Shown here piece by piece: positions 1 to 8,013 of a stretch of DNA of 64,000 nt. Numbering within the stretch: position 1 is the first letter of the stretch; the number at the start of each line of letters is the position of its first letter. Below the pieces are notes generated by a model. It worked only from the letters and a program-made list of their open reading frames with translations. It was not told the origin of the DNA and ran no database searches. The position numbers and the translations under genes are program-made. The stretch covers positions 39,521 to 103,520 of the forward strand of contig JALHRJ010000011.1 of the NCBI GenBank assembly GCA_022841475.1. Direction: 5' to 3'. The DNA comes from Cyclobacteriaceae bacterium. Its GTDB lineage: Bacteria > Bacteroidota > Bacteroidia > Cytophagales > Cyclobacteriaceae.

Positions 1-50
1 TTTCTTCTTAGCAAATAGTGTTTCAAACATAGTGCTTGATTAAATTAAGT

Positions 51-323
51 TTACTCATACTCTTCACAATGCCATATTCCTTCATTTTTTCCTGGTAATT
101 GGCACCCATCAACCTTGACACAATTCACACAAAGGCCTCTCTGAATTGAAATGGGCTTGGAAGTATTCGTGGTTTCTCCCCTCAGCTGATACAATTCACA
201 TTGGACTATGATCTTATTTGTAGCCATTCGGTAGATACAATCATTTGATAGTGCACAGTTCGTGCAAAGCCCTTTTAGCTCTAGTTCTATTAAATGTTTT
301 ATCTGTTCTTGTTGTATAGGCAT
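51..323 (-). CDS. Small cysteine-rich protein, two CxxC repeats
   Basis: Unrecognised 90-residue protein. It holds two repeats of the form C-x2-C-x5-C-x11/12-C (Cys20/23/29/42 and Cys65/68/74/86 from the chosen start), which suggests two small metal- or Fe-S-binding units. No signal peptide or membrane segment is visible, so it is probably cytoplasmic. An in-frame start 11 codons upstream exists (position 356), but the Met at 323 leaves a cleaner protein. It lies downstream of the sigma-54 regulator on the same strand, with a 92-125 bp gap. The function is unknown; a redox or zinc sensor is only a guess from the cysteine layout. Confidence 0.6.
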   Translation of the reverse strand: MPIQQEQIKHLIELELKGLCTNCALSNDCIYRMATNKIIVQCELYQLRGETTNTSKPISIQRGLCVNCVKVDGCQLPGKNEGIWHCEEYE

Positions 324-447
324 GGCGCATTTCCTTTTGGATATAATCCAAAACACGTACCATTATTAATCCTTGAATGGAGCCTGATTAGGTAGAACCG
401 GTTTTTATTGTCTGTTGAGATTCGAATCGGTGGTACATTTTACCCCA

Positions 448-1791
448 CTAAGCTGAGTTATATTTTTTTAATTTATCCCTCAGCGTTTTTCGATCGATAC
501 CAAGACTAAGAGCAGTATGAGAAATGTTGTTTTTATTTGCAGCCAATGCGTCTTGAATGTATTCACGCTCCACATCTTCAAGTTTGCGATCAAGTCCTTT
601 CGTTCGTTTTCCTGAAAAACGAAATAATTCCGGAAGGTCAGGTATGTCGATGGTACTGCCTTCCGTCATGATGACAACTCTGTGGATTAGATTTTGGAGT
701 TCTCTGATATTACCTGGCCAAGCGTAATCTTTCAAAGCCTGTATAGCCTTTGTTGTGAACTTCATGGAGGGTTTGCCCAATTCCTTCACATACTTTGCCA
801 GAAAGAATTGGATCAATTGCAGTATGTCATCCCCTCTTTCACGAAGCGGTGGTAAATCTATGGTGATGATATTCAAACGATAATATAGATCCTCGCGGAA
901 CAATCCTTTCTTCACTAACTGCATGAGGTCAACATTTGTGGCAGCCGTTACCCGAACATTTACTTTTAATGTTCTTTTGGATCCAACCATATAAAACTCC
1001 TTTTCCTGAAGTACCCGCAAGAGCTTTGCCTGCATCGCCAGGCTGGTATTGCTAATTTCATCCAGAAAAATAGTACCACCATCTGCGGTTTGGAAAAAAC
1101 CAGCCCGGGTTTCTGTCGCCCCAGTAAAGGCTCCTCGCACATAACCAAAGAGTTCGCTTTCCAATAGTGAATCAGGAATTCCCCCGCAATTAACCGGCAC
1201 AAAGGGAGCAGCAGAAACTGAACCTCCGTAATGCAAAGCTCTTGCAACTAATTCTTTTCCTGTTCCACTTTCTCCATAAATTAATACAGTAGCATTGGTT
1301 GATTTTGCTTTGTGTATTGTATTAAAGACTTTCCGTATTCCATCAGAATCCCCAATGATTCCAAAATTCTGGATGGGTGTAAGCTCGGCTTTTCGTTTAC
1401 TATTTCTTGTTTTGCTCAACACCCTGTCCACGGCTTCAAACAATTCTTCATCCGTAAAAGATTTTACCAGGTATTCCTCAGCACCAATCTTAATGGATTC
1501 AACAGCACCCTTAATAGAGGGAAATCCCGTGACCACTAGAATTCCAATTCCCTTATAATTTTCAGAGGTATGCCGAACCAATTCAATTCCATTCTCACCC
1601 GGCATTTTTAAGTCCGTGACTAAAAGATCAATTGAGAGCGATGCCAAAAGTTTAATGGCTGATTGTACATTATTTGCAGTATAAATTTGATATCCCTTCG
1701 ACTGAAGGTTTCGCTTGATAAGTTCTACGCTTTCAGGGGAATCATCAACTACTAATACATTGATGTTACTTAGTTCTTTCTTTTTCTTCAT
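448..1791 (-). CDS. Sigma-54-dependent response regulator (NtrC/AtoC type)
   Basis: Transcription activator of sigma-54 promoters, about 447 residues. Order of domains: receiver with the phospho-acceptor Asp60 (LVTDLKMPG); AAA+ domain with Walker A GESGTGKE near 173-180, the sigma-54 contact loop GAFTGA near 220-225 and Walker B GGTIFLDE; a C-terminal Fis-type helix-turn-helix (NNISHTALSLGIDRKTLRDK). The start at 1791 lies one base after the kinase stop at 1793, so the two are a translationally coupled kinase-regulator pair; a longer frame to 1854 would overlap the kinase. Phosphorylation by the neighbouring kinase should license ATP-driven opening of sigma-54 promoters, and one such promoter lies at 5984-5999. 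Confidence 0.95.
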   Translation of the reverse strand: MKKKKELSNINVLVVDDSPESVELIKRNLQSKGYQIYTANNVQSAIKLLASLSIDLLVTDLKMPGENGIELVRHTSENYKGIGILVVTGFPSIKGAVESIKIGAEEYLVKSFTDEELFEAVDRVLSKTRNSKRKAELTPIQNFGIIGDSDGIRKVFNTIHKAKSTNATVLIYGESGTGKELVARALHYGGSVSAAPFVPVNCGGIPDSLLESELFGYVRGAFTGATETRAGFFQTADGGTIFLDEISNTSLAMQAKLLRVLQEKEFYMVGSKRTLKVNVRVTAATNVDLMQLVKKGLFREDLYYRLNIITIDLPPLRERGDDILQLIQFFLAKYVKELGKPSMKFTTKAIQALKDYAWPGNIRELQNLIHRVVIMTEGSTIDIPDLPELFRFSGKRTKGLDRKLEDVEREYIQDALAANKNNISHTALSLGIDRKTLRDKLKKYNSA

Positions 1792-1792
1792 G

Positions 1793-2998
1793 TTACTTTT
1801 TGCTTTGTCGCAGCGGTAATACAATTTCGAATTTAGTGCCTTTTCCCAGAGCACTCTTAACCATTATTTTCCCTTTATGTTCTTCTATAATGCCGTGTAC
1901 TACGGAAAGACCTAATCCAGTCCCTTGCCCAACCGGTTTGGTCGTGTAGAACGGTTCAAATATTTTCGCTTTTACCTCAGCAGACATTCCACTTCCCGTG
2001 TCAGTTACGATTAGGCTGACCTTGTTACCCTTATGTTTAGTTGCGACAGTTATTTTTCCTCCTTCCGCTAACGCATGAATGGAATTGGTAATCAGATTTA
2101 CAAGCACTTGACTTATCTGAACAGAATCTGCCTGGATAACGGGTAAACGTGGATCTAACTTCTCGATAATTTTTATACCTCGACTTTGAAAACGTATGTC
2201 GATAAAATAGAGGATGTTCGTGATGGTAGTATTGAGATTTACCGAACCAATTTGTCGGGGCATCTGCCGTGAGAAAATCATTAATTTTTTAACAATTTCC
2301 CGGGTATAGAGAGATGCTTTAATAATCCGATCAATGTCACTATCCTGTTGTTCAGTTAACGCCCCGTTCTTCTTTATCAATTGGGCAAATCCTAAAATTC
2401 TTCCCATTGGTTCATTTAATTCATGCGCTATACCAGCCGATAATTCACCCACAAAGGCTAGTCTTTTTGAGTGTTGCAATTGTAATTCCAAGTGCTTACT
2501 GTTCTCCTCGGCATTGGCGCGCTTCAGCGACAGCGCTAATTCCCTTGCTACAATCTTGATTAAGTTTTTCTCCTCTGGAAGAAATAAATTTCTTGCATTC
2601 GCTTTTTTGGGGATTGTTCTGTATCCGACTTTTAGAATGCCGACCTTTTTTTTACCGATGCCAATCGGAGAAGAGATGTAGTATTTACATTTTTCAAATC
2701 CCTTTGTCGCATAACTTGCCTTACCTTCCGTAATACTAACTTCGGCATGGGTGGGAAACTGCATGGCGTTTGGAAGAATTTCCAACGTTCTGCCCAATAT
2801 GGCTTTTACATCGTTGCCTTCTTGCAACGCAATTTTTGATAGATCGTAAAGACACTTCAGTTCTTTTACTCGTTCTCTGAGTTTTATATCGGCCGTAATC
2901 ATGGTATGCATTTTCAATTTATAAAGGTATAAAGACATCTTGAGTATTTTCTTGGTTTGAACTACTTTATTTGAATATGCCGGGGAGAAATTACCCAT
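1793..2998 (-). CDS. Sensor histidine kinase with N-terminal GAF-like domain
   Basis: Partner kinase of the adjacent sigma-54 regulator. Residues about 40-165 look like a GAF-type sensor with no membrane segments, so it senses a cytoplasmic signal. The H-box ELSAGIAHELNEPMGRI has His192 as phospho-acceptor; the N-box (LVNLITNSIHAL), G1 (VTDTGSGM), F-box (FEPFYTTK) and G2 (GTGLGLS) of the ATPase domain are all present. The first 32 residues look unlike the family, so the true start may be the Met at 2902 (MITADIKLRERVKEL). It is the first gene of a two-gene operon with the regulator and is divergent from osmC. Confidence 0.93.
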   Translation of the reverse strand: MGNFSPAYSNKVVQTKKILKMSLYLYKLKMHTMITADIKLRERVKELKCLYDLSKIALQEGNDVKAILGRTLEILPNAMQFPTHAEVSITEGKASYATKGFEKCKYYISSPIGIGKKKVGILKVGYRTIPKKANARNLFLPEEKNLIKIVARELALSLKRANAEENSKHLELQLQHSKRLAFVGELSAGIAHELNEPMGRILGFAQLIKKNGALTEQQDSDIDRIIKASLYTREIVKKLMIFSRQMPRQIGSVNLNTTITNILYFIDIRFQSRGIKIIEKLDPRLPVIQADSVQISQVLVNLITNSIHALAEGGKITVATKHKGNKVSLIVTDTGSGMSAEVKAKIFEPFYTTKPVGQGTGLGLSVVHGIIEEHKGKIMVKSALGKGTKFEIVLPLRQSKK

Positions 2999-3066
2999 TG
3001 GACATTATTGAACCACCTCCTTTTTAGTAAAAGCCACATTTCTCAACACTAGCATTGAACTTTATC

Positions 3067-3083
3067 TGGCATGGATAGTGTCA
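3067..3083 (+). promoter_or_regulatory. Weak sigma-54-like promoter upstream of osmC
   Basis: TGGCATGGATAGTGTCA lies 75-91 bp before the osmC start. The -24 half (TGGCATG) matches the sigma-54 consensus well, but the -12 half (GTGTC) is poor. The 20-bp block around it agrees at 17 positions with the block around the better promoter at 5984, which is why it is listed. Just downstream (3092-3118) is an imperfect inverted repeat, GTGGGACAAG with CTTGTCACGC. Confidence 0.35.
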
Positions 3084-3157
3084 TGCACCAATGTGGGACA
3101 AGAAGATATCTTGTCACGCTAGCGCTCGTGATTAATAAAGATTAAAAATATACAACT

Positions 3158-3607
3158 ATGAAAAAATCAAATTGGAAAGCTCGATGGAATGGCATAATAA
3201 AAAATGGTTATGGTAGTAGATCTTTTAACAATTTCATGGGGCCTTACAACTTCTCTTCTCGTGTTGAAGACGTTGAAAGCAATAACCCTGAACAATTGAT
3301 TGCGGCCGCCCATGCGGGAAGTGTTTCAATTTATCTCACGATGTTATTGGCGGAAGAAGGATTAAAGCCATCTAATATTGACACCACTGCGATTGTCACT
3401 CTTGACAAGGACCCTATAGGCCCCACTATTAGTAAAATTGATTTGGTTAGTAAAGTCACCTGCGAGGGTTTAAGTGAGGAACGGCTCAGAGAACTTGCCT
3501 CAATTGCTAAAGCAAAATGTCCGGTTTCACGACTTTATGAAGGTGGTACAGCCGAAATAACTCTTACAGTGTCAGGCGTTCCAGTGAATTCAATATCACT
3601 TAATTGA
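3158..3607 (+). CDS. OsmC-family protein lacking the peroxidatic cysteine
   Basis: 149-residue OsmC/Ohr-fold protein. Family members reduce organic hydroperoxides with two cysteines, the first in AAHAACFSM and the second in NCPVS. Here the first block reads AAAHAGSVSIYL, so the peroxidatic Cys is replaced by Ser55, whereas the second Cys is kept (Cys121 in AKCPVSRL). The fold motifs (NNPEQLIAAAHA) are otherwise intact. It begins the plus-strand stress series (HPF, phosphoribosyltransferase, Usp) and is probably co-regulated with it. With Ser55 it is unlikely to be a normal peroxidase; it may have kept a binding role. The family call is sure, the activity is not. Confidence 0.88.
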   Translation: MKKSNWKARWNGIIKNGYGSRSFNNFMGPYNFSSRVEDVESNNPEQLIAAAHAGSVSIYLTMLLAEEGLKPSNIDTTAIVTLDKDPIGPTISKIDLVSKVTCEGLSEERLRELASIAKAKCPVSRLYEGGTAEITLTVSGVPVNSISLN

Positions 3608-3718
3608 AGATATTCAATGATTGCATTTTTCGACTGCAAATGAAAGAAATGTTGTTTGCCAGGCGTGTTGAACCATTTTATATCAACTTAAACAAACACT
3701 TAATTAATTTCCAATCTT

Positions 3719-4051
3719 ATGAAAATTAACATCCAAGAAATATCGTTTCAGGCGAGTATCAATTTGATAGAATTTACTGAAGATAAAGTCAAAGGTCTTT
3801 ATCAGTACAATAAGGCAATTACAGATGCTCATGTGATTTTAAAAGTGGATAGGTCGGGCACTAAGCATGACCGATTCTGTCAAATCAAGCTAACAATTCC
3901 AGGTAAGGATATTATCGCAAGCAAGCAATGTGAGACATTTGAAGAATCCATTTTGAGAACGTGTGAAGCAATCAAAAATCAATTGGATAGAAAGAATAGT
4001 TTCCGAAAAGTGTTTCCAGAAAAGCACAATAGTGCAATACAAAGCGGTTAA
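3719..4051 (+). CDS. hpf: Ribosome hibernation-promoting factor (short HPF/RaiA type)
   Basis: 110 residues, the length of short HPF. It keeps the beta-alpha-beta-beta-beta-alpha pattern of the family: an N-terminal strand and helix (KINIQEISFQASINLIEFTEDK), a charged strand with ILKVDRSGTKHDRFCQIKLTIPG, and a C-terminal helix AIKNQLDRKN. These proteins bind the decoding centre of the 30S subunit and form inactive 100S ribosomes in stress. A second HPF-like gene lies at 11847-12152. It is 111 bp downstream of osmC and 50 bp upstream of the phosphoribosyltransferase-like gene, consistent with a stress operon. Confidence 0.88.
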   Translation: MKINIQEISFQASINLIEFTEDKVKGLYQYNKAITDAHVILKVDRSGTKHDRFCQIKLTIPGKDIIASKQCETFEESILRTCEAIKNQLDRKNSFRKVFPEKHNSAIQSG

Positions 4052-4101
4052 CGCATAAAATAAAAATAAGCGTTACAATTATTGGGGCTTAATGTAAACG
4101 T

Positions 4102-4878
4102 ATGATTATGAGAAACAGAAACACTTATTTATTTACGAATCAACGGCATGCAACGGAACAGTTAATTTTCAGACTTGAAAATTATAAGAATAAAAAGTGT
4201 TGCGTAATCGCTGTTTCGAATAATGGTGTAACGATGGCAAAAGAAATAGCAAGGAAATTGAATAGCGATATGTTTTTTATTCCGAGCATAACCATGAAAG
4301 ATCCTGCTGGCTCAGATAAATCGTTAGGTGTCATAAGTTTTGATTATGCAGTAACTTACGATTTTCATAAGGACATTCCACAGAATTATATTTATCGCCA
4401 GACGCGATCACTACGATCTGAACTCTCTGCAAGATATCCTGGATTGTATACTCCAGTTTTTTCTGCGTTTCGTAACCGAATAGTGATTTTAGTTGACGAT
4501 CTAGTTCAACACGGTGAAAAGATACTTGGTTTGTTGGAAACCATTCAAAGACAGCAACCCGAGAAAATGGTTGTAGCAATTCCAGTTATCACGCACGATG
4601 CGGCCCATAGGATAGAGAAGGACGGGGTATCCACACTATTTATTCATAAGGTCTTAGAGCACTCAATGGATATGGCTTATCTCAATTACAGTCCTTTAAC
4701 GGACAGGGAAGTTACAGGGCTGCTGCGATCTGCGATTAGAAAAGAAGTTAAAGATAATGCCCCCTTTTATAAGACTGTAACAGTTAAGAGGGTAGGAAGG
4801 AACTCCTTAAATTGCCCTGAGCCATTTATGCGTAAGTCAATGATTTTGATCATTAACAACAAACCTAAATGTAAATGA
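4102..4878 (+). CDS. Phosphoribosyltransferase-like protein
   Basis: 258 residues. The PRPP-binding loop of type I phosphoribosyltransferases is visible as [14 protein letters not shown] (two acidic residues followed by a Gly loop), and the N-terminal half has the expected Rossmann-like strand [17 protein letters not shown]. The substrate cannot be inferred. Similar proteins are often found in stress or dormancy clusters with universal stress proteins, which fits this neighbourhood. Its TGA overlaps the ATG of the decayed DUF488 gene (ATGA), evidence that the two were once translationally coupled. Confidence 0.8.
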   Translation: MIMRNRNTYLFTNQRHATEQLIFRLENYKNKKCCVIAVSNNGVTMAKEIARKLNSDMFFIPSITMKDPAGSDKSLGVISFDYAVTYDFHKDIPQNYIYRQTRSLRSELSARYPGLYTPVFSAFRNRIVILVDDLVQHGEKILGLLETIQRQQPEKMVVAIPVITHDAAHRIEKDGVSTLFIHKVLEHSMDMAYLNYSPLTDREVTGLLRSAIRKEVKDNAPFYKTVTVKRVGRNSLNCPEPFMRKSMILIINNKPKCK

Positions 4879-5228
4879 ATATTAAGATAAAAAGGGTGTT
4901 CGTGAAACCTGACAGTGAAGACGGCATTCGAATTCTTGTTGATAGACTTTGGCCAAGAAGCCTTAAGAAAGGATGTGCGTAGATTTTTGGTTGAAGTTGT
5001 TCCAAGTACAGCCCTTTGAAATTGGTTTGATCATGATGCAAACACGTGGAATGAATTCAAAAACGCTATTCCTTAGAACTTGAACAAAATGAAGAGCATG
5101 TCTTGTTTTTGAAAGAGCAGGCAACGCATGCAACAATAACGATACTTTGTGGTGCAAAAGATGAAGAGCATCATGAAGCGTGCGTCCTCAAAGAGGTATT
5201 TACTGCCAAACACGTTAAAGATAATGAC
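4875..5228 (+). pseudogene. Decayed DUF488 (YeaO-type) gene
   Basis: Three reading frames must be joined to recover a DUF488 protein. The first frame gives [20 protein letters not shown] then [13 protein letters not shown] and hits a stop. The next gives VDFWLK and then, after another shift, NWFDHDANTWNEFK. The last gives YSLELEQNEEH and then TILCGAKDEEHHEACVLKE. These are the family's conserved blocks in the right order, so at least two indels have broken the gene. The last frame runs without a stop into the universal stress protein start at 5229. Whole-family function is poorly known. Confidence 0.85.
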
Positions 5229-5747
5229 ATGAAAAAAATACTGATCGCACTCGACTATAGTTCAACTGCACAATACGTTTTAGAAAAGGGTAATGAGCTA
5301 GCAAAGGCTATGAATGCCCAGGTCGTCTTATTACATGTTGTATCCGATGTGACCTACTACTCTTCTCTCACGTATTCGCCCATATTTGGTTTTGATTGCT
5401 TCAGCAGTACCAGCATCGTTCAAACGGATACAGCTGAACAATTGCGGGTTGCTTCGTTAAGGTATCTGGAGAAATCAAAGAAACATTTAAAGAACTCTGC
5501 CATCAAGACGATTGTAAAGAGTGGTGACTGCAGTGAAATGATTTTAAGTACAGCGAATGAATTTCAGGTAGACGTAATTGTTATGGGTAGTCATAGTAGA
5601 CGGGAATTTGAGAAAATACTACTAGGAAGTACATCCGAACGTGTGTTGCGAAAAAGTATAACTCCCCTATTTATTATTCCGATTAAAGTTGTTCAAGAAA
5701 AAGAACCAACCCTATTTCAATTGGACAAAATCAAACCCGTGCTGTAA
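5229..5747 (+). CDS. Universal stress protein (UspA family)
   Basis: 172 residues from the Met at 5229 (MKKILIALDYSSTAQYVLEK). The nucleotide-binding signature G-x2-G-x9-G-S/T is seen as VMGSHSRREFEKILLGSTSERVLRK in the C-terminal third, so it is probably an ATP-binding Usp. A longer open frame upstream (from 5103) is the tail of the decayed DUF488 gene and not part of the protein. It is the last gene of the plus-strand series starting at osmC. Usp proteins act in survival of starvation, hypoxia and oxidative stress; the exact trigger here is inferred only from the neighbours. Confidence 0.9.
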   Translation: MKKILIALDYSSTAQYVLEKGNELAKAMNAQVVLLHVVSDVTYYSSLTYSPIFGFDCFSSTSIVQTDTAEQLRVASLRYLEKSKKHLKNSAIKTIVKSGDCSEMILSTANEFQVDVIVMGSHSRREFEKILLGSTSERVLRKSITPLFIIPIKVVQEKEPTLFQLDKIKPVL

Positions 5748-5913
5748 AGCAAGAAGACTTTAACCCTTGTAATTTCAGAGGAGGCCATGATGAATTGATT
5801 CTGCGAGTGACACCTGCTGCCACTGCTCATTGGTTGCCAATGTTCGGAAAGACGTAAGACTTATGTCCTTGATAAAGGAATAGCAAATTCAAGTTACTGA
5901 TTCAATTATACTC

Positions 5914-5934
5914 ACTGAGTATTTATGACTCAGT
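5914..5934. promoter_or_regulatory. Inverted repeat, candidate activator site
   Basis: Perfect 7-bp arms ACTGAGT and ACTCAGT separated by 7 bp, 50 bp upstream of the -24 element of the sigma-54 promoter at 5984. That is where an NtrC-type activator would bind. TGACTCAGTT recurs at 11811 and a TGAGT/ACTCA pair at 14534-14553, but neither has a sigma-54 promoter beside it. Binding is an inference. Confidence 0.4.
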
Positions 5935-5983
5935 TGTAATACACATTAGTCTGTCCCACATGTCCAGAACCACTATTTTAATC

Positions 5984-5999
5984 TGGCACGGATAATGCA
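5984..5999 (+). promoter_or_regulatory. Sigma-54 promoter
   Basis: TGGCACGGATAATGCA matches the consensus TGGCACG-N4-TTGCA at 11 of 12 fixed positions, with the GG and GC dinucleotides at the required spacing. It ends 25 bp before the rnk start. An NtrC-type activator is encoded in the same cluster (448-1791), so this is its most likely target here. Confidence 0.8.
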
Positions 6000-6024
6000 A
6001 AAGAGAAAGTTGAATTAATATGCT

Positions 6025-6435
6025 ATGGAAACGAAAATGGTGATAACAAGTAATGATTATCAACGACTAATAGGATTGATGGAATTAACTCCATTAAAGA
6101 TGAAAATGCCTAAAATTGTTACGCGACTTTATGAAGAGATCATGAAGGCAAAAATACTTCCTCAAGAGAATATATCCAGAAACGTAATTACTATGAATTC
6201 GCGTATCCTGTTGAAAGAGATTTCAAATGGTCGAGAAGCAGAACTGACTATTACTTATCCTGACGATGCAAATAGTCGTGATAGAAAAGTTTCAGTATTT
6301 TCGCTTATAGGGATTGCTTTGCTTGGTAAACAATCTGGTGATATAGTTTCCTGGAAGACTCCGCTAGGAATTGGACGTTTCGAAATTTTAAAGGTTACCT
6401 ATCAACCAGAATCAGTAGGTCATTATTCATTGTGA
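6025..6435 (+). CDS. Rnk-type GreA/GreB-fold regulator
   Basis: 136 residues. The C-terminal half has the GreA/GreB C-terminal fold seen in Rnk (nucleoside diphosphate kinase regulator): SLIGIALLGKQSGDIVSWKT and FEILKVTYQPES. The N-terminal part (about 1-45) is short, as in Rnk, not the long coiled coil of GreA. Rnk proteins bind RNA polymerase near the secondary channel. It sits directly behind the sigma-54 promoter at 5984-5999. It overlaps the downstream deaminase-like gene at TGATG, so both are probably made together. Confidence 0.82.
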   Translation: METKMVITSNDYQRLIGLMELTPLKMKMPKIVTRLYEEIMKAKILPQENISRNVITMNSRILLKEISNGREAELTITYPDDANSRDRKVSVFSLIGIALLGKQSGDIVSWKTPLGIGRFEILKVTYQPESVGHYSL

Positions 6436-6980
6436 TGCAGATATTCAGACTTGTTATGTTGCTTCTTCTCCTATTCGTAGGTGGGTACTCTACTCACGTT
6501 GCTGGAAAGCGTGTTAAAGAGCATAAGGTAAACCAAAAGCGAATGGCTCAATCTAAAAACGACCTAACTGAAAGTGATTTTGCTTTTATGCGTATGGCAT
6601 TAAATCATGATCACGTTCCTACTTCGAAAAGTCTGATCGTGATGGATGGGGGAATAATAGGTACAGGATGGAATGGAATCACATCTGCTTCAGATCCCGC
6701 AGAGCATTCTATGCTGAGTGCAGTGCGTGAAGCAACGAATCATTTGAACTCGCTATCACTGAAAGGCAGCGTAATTTATTCAAGTACTCAACTGTGCCCA
6801 ATGTGTCTTTCATTACTTTATTTAATGGAGGTAGACAAGATCGTCTATTTTGAGGATTCAGAAAGTCCTGGTTTATCGTGCGGTGGATTACAGAACCAGT
6901 TGTTCTATGGATCACTATTAAAGGTTTCGTCAGAACGAGCTATTCCGGAAATAGTCTTAGGTCCAAACGATCTGTTATAG
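6435..6980 (+). CDS. Membrane-anchored cytidine-deaminase-fold protein, catalytic Glu missing
   Basis: 181 residues. Residues 3-20 form a hydrophobic segment (FRLVMLLLLLFVGG), so the protein is membrane-anchored or exported. The rest has the nucleoside-deaminase fold: zinc ligands His91 (DPAEHSML) and Cys121/Cys124 (LCPMCLSLLY). In active relatives the first motif is HAE, with Glu as proton shuttle; here it reads His-Ser-Met, so the catalytic Glu is replaced by Met93. It may bind zinc and a nucleoside-like ligand without deaminating it. A GTG at 6432 could also start it. It is translationally coupled to rnk. Confidence 0.75.
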   Translation: MQIFRLVMLLLLLFVGGYSTHVAGKRVKEHKVNQKRMAQSKNDLTESDFAFMRMALNHDHVPTSKSLIVMDGGIIGTGWNGITSASDPAEHSMLSAVREATNHLNSLSLKGSVIYSSTQLCPMCLSLLYLMEVDKIVYFEDSESPGLSCGGLQNQLFYGSLLKVSSERAIPEIVLGPNDLL

Positions 6981-7052
6981 AGTGCTCTTGCGTTTTAAAT
7001 AAAATTCACCTCACTACAATCCTATCGTGTGAAAATAAACATCAAAACAAGT

Positions 7053-7196
7053 ATGCTTGAATATTGTAAGATTGTATTGACCAAATTGAGTTTTGATAAA
7101 AATCTATTCAGAAAAGAATACAAGAAATCCTTTCAATACCTGACCATCCTGGAACGTCAGGAATTAAAGAATTGGCTACGGGACATTGAGCGTTAA
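7053..7196 (+). CDS. Short conserved Bacteroidota-type protein, 47 residues
   Basis: Open frame starting MLEYCKIVLTKLSFDKNLF and ending ELKNWLRDIER. I recognise the general pattern of very short Bacteroidota proteins that begin MLEY.K..L.KVSFD..LF and carry a long charged helix; their role is unknown. It has no cysteine pair, signal peptide or membrane segment. It lies in an otherwise empty 266-bp gap between the deaminase-like gene and mscS. The call rests on the recurring N-terminal pattern. Confidence 0.6.
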   Translation: MLEYCKIVLTKLSFDKNLFRKEYKKSFQYLTILERQELKNWLRDIER

Positions 7197-7246
7197 CACT
7201 TCCCTATTGACACGAACTTAAACCCAAACTGTGTTAAAACCGGACT

Positions 7247-7792
7247 TTACTTTACCTGAGCATGTTCAACTTTTCGTTGGTGCTCTGAGATCTCAAGCTT
7301 GTTTGATTTTTTTCTTATCATCTTTTGCATGAAAATATTGCTAGGCATGATTATTTCCTCATCATTTTCGGTTTTTAATGTTAAGAAAAAAATCCCGACA
7401 TCTAATACCTTGCCTTCAATCTTGTAATCGTTGTCCATCACCATGATAGAGTCGCCAATTCTTACAGGATGATTGAAATAAATTATTAGGGTTGAGGTGA
7501 TATTGGAAATAATAGACCATTGAGCAAAGAGTGCTATTCCTATTACCGTTAAAATAGAAGTAGTAAAATATACCAATTCATCTTGATCAACTCCCCAAAT
7601 AGACAGGATAAAACTTGTAAGTATTATAAATAAAATAGCATTGACCATATTATTAACCATTTTTATGCGTGATTGGGGATAGTCGAATTTCTTCCCAGCG
7701 CCACGTATAATTTTTGATCCGATGTATTTAAGTATAAAATAAATACTTAGAGCCACTATCGTTTCCACTAATTGTATTTTATGTTCTACCAT
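7247..7792 (-). CDS. Small MscS-type mechanosensitive channel
   Basis: 181 residues with three hydrophobic segments (about 10-28, 50-66, 72-95), then the MscS beta domain block NHPVRIGDSIMV...KIEGKVLDVGIFFLTLKTENDEEIIMPSN, which is characteristic of the family. It is shorter than E. coli MscS (286) and lacks most of the C-terminal cage. The role would be release of solutes during osmotic downshock. It stands alone on the minus strand, with 202 bp to the aconitase gene upstream. Confidence 0.85.
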   Translation of the reverse strand: MVEHKIQLVETIVALSIYFILKYIGSKIIRGAGKKFDYPQSRIKMVNNMVNAILFIILTSFILSIWGVDQDELVYFTTSILTVIGIALFAQWSIISNITSTLIIYFNHPVRIGDSIMVMDNDYKIEGKVLDVGIFFLTLKTENDEEIIMPSNIFMQKMIRKKSNKLEISEHQRKVEHAQVK

Positions 7793-7984
7793 TTCTTTGT
7801 ATTCATTTTTTTACCATTTTAGACAGACTGTTCAATCAGCATCTATATTCGATTTAGGGATTACTTTTGACAAAGCCGTCTGGTTTAAATTACCCTAGAA
7901 CAGATGAAAATAATGTTTACGACTATTAAACAACCATGACATTGTTTATACAAACTCACTCGTAATATTGCAAAGGAAGTGTGT

Positions 7985-8013
7985 GCGACAATTTTTATTT
8001 TAAAAATTGTCGC
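7985..8013 (-). terminator. Perfect 13-bp hairpin at the aconitase stop
   Basis: Arms GCGACAATTTTTA and TAAAAATTGTCGC with a 3-base loop. The aconitase stop codon (7995-7997) lies inside the stem, so the last codons of the gene form one arm. It is AT-rich in the loop half and GC-containing at the base, without a separate T run. Termination or 3'-end protection is inferred. Confidence 0.5.
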
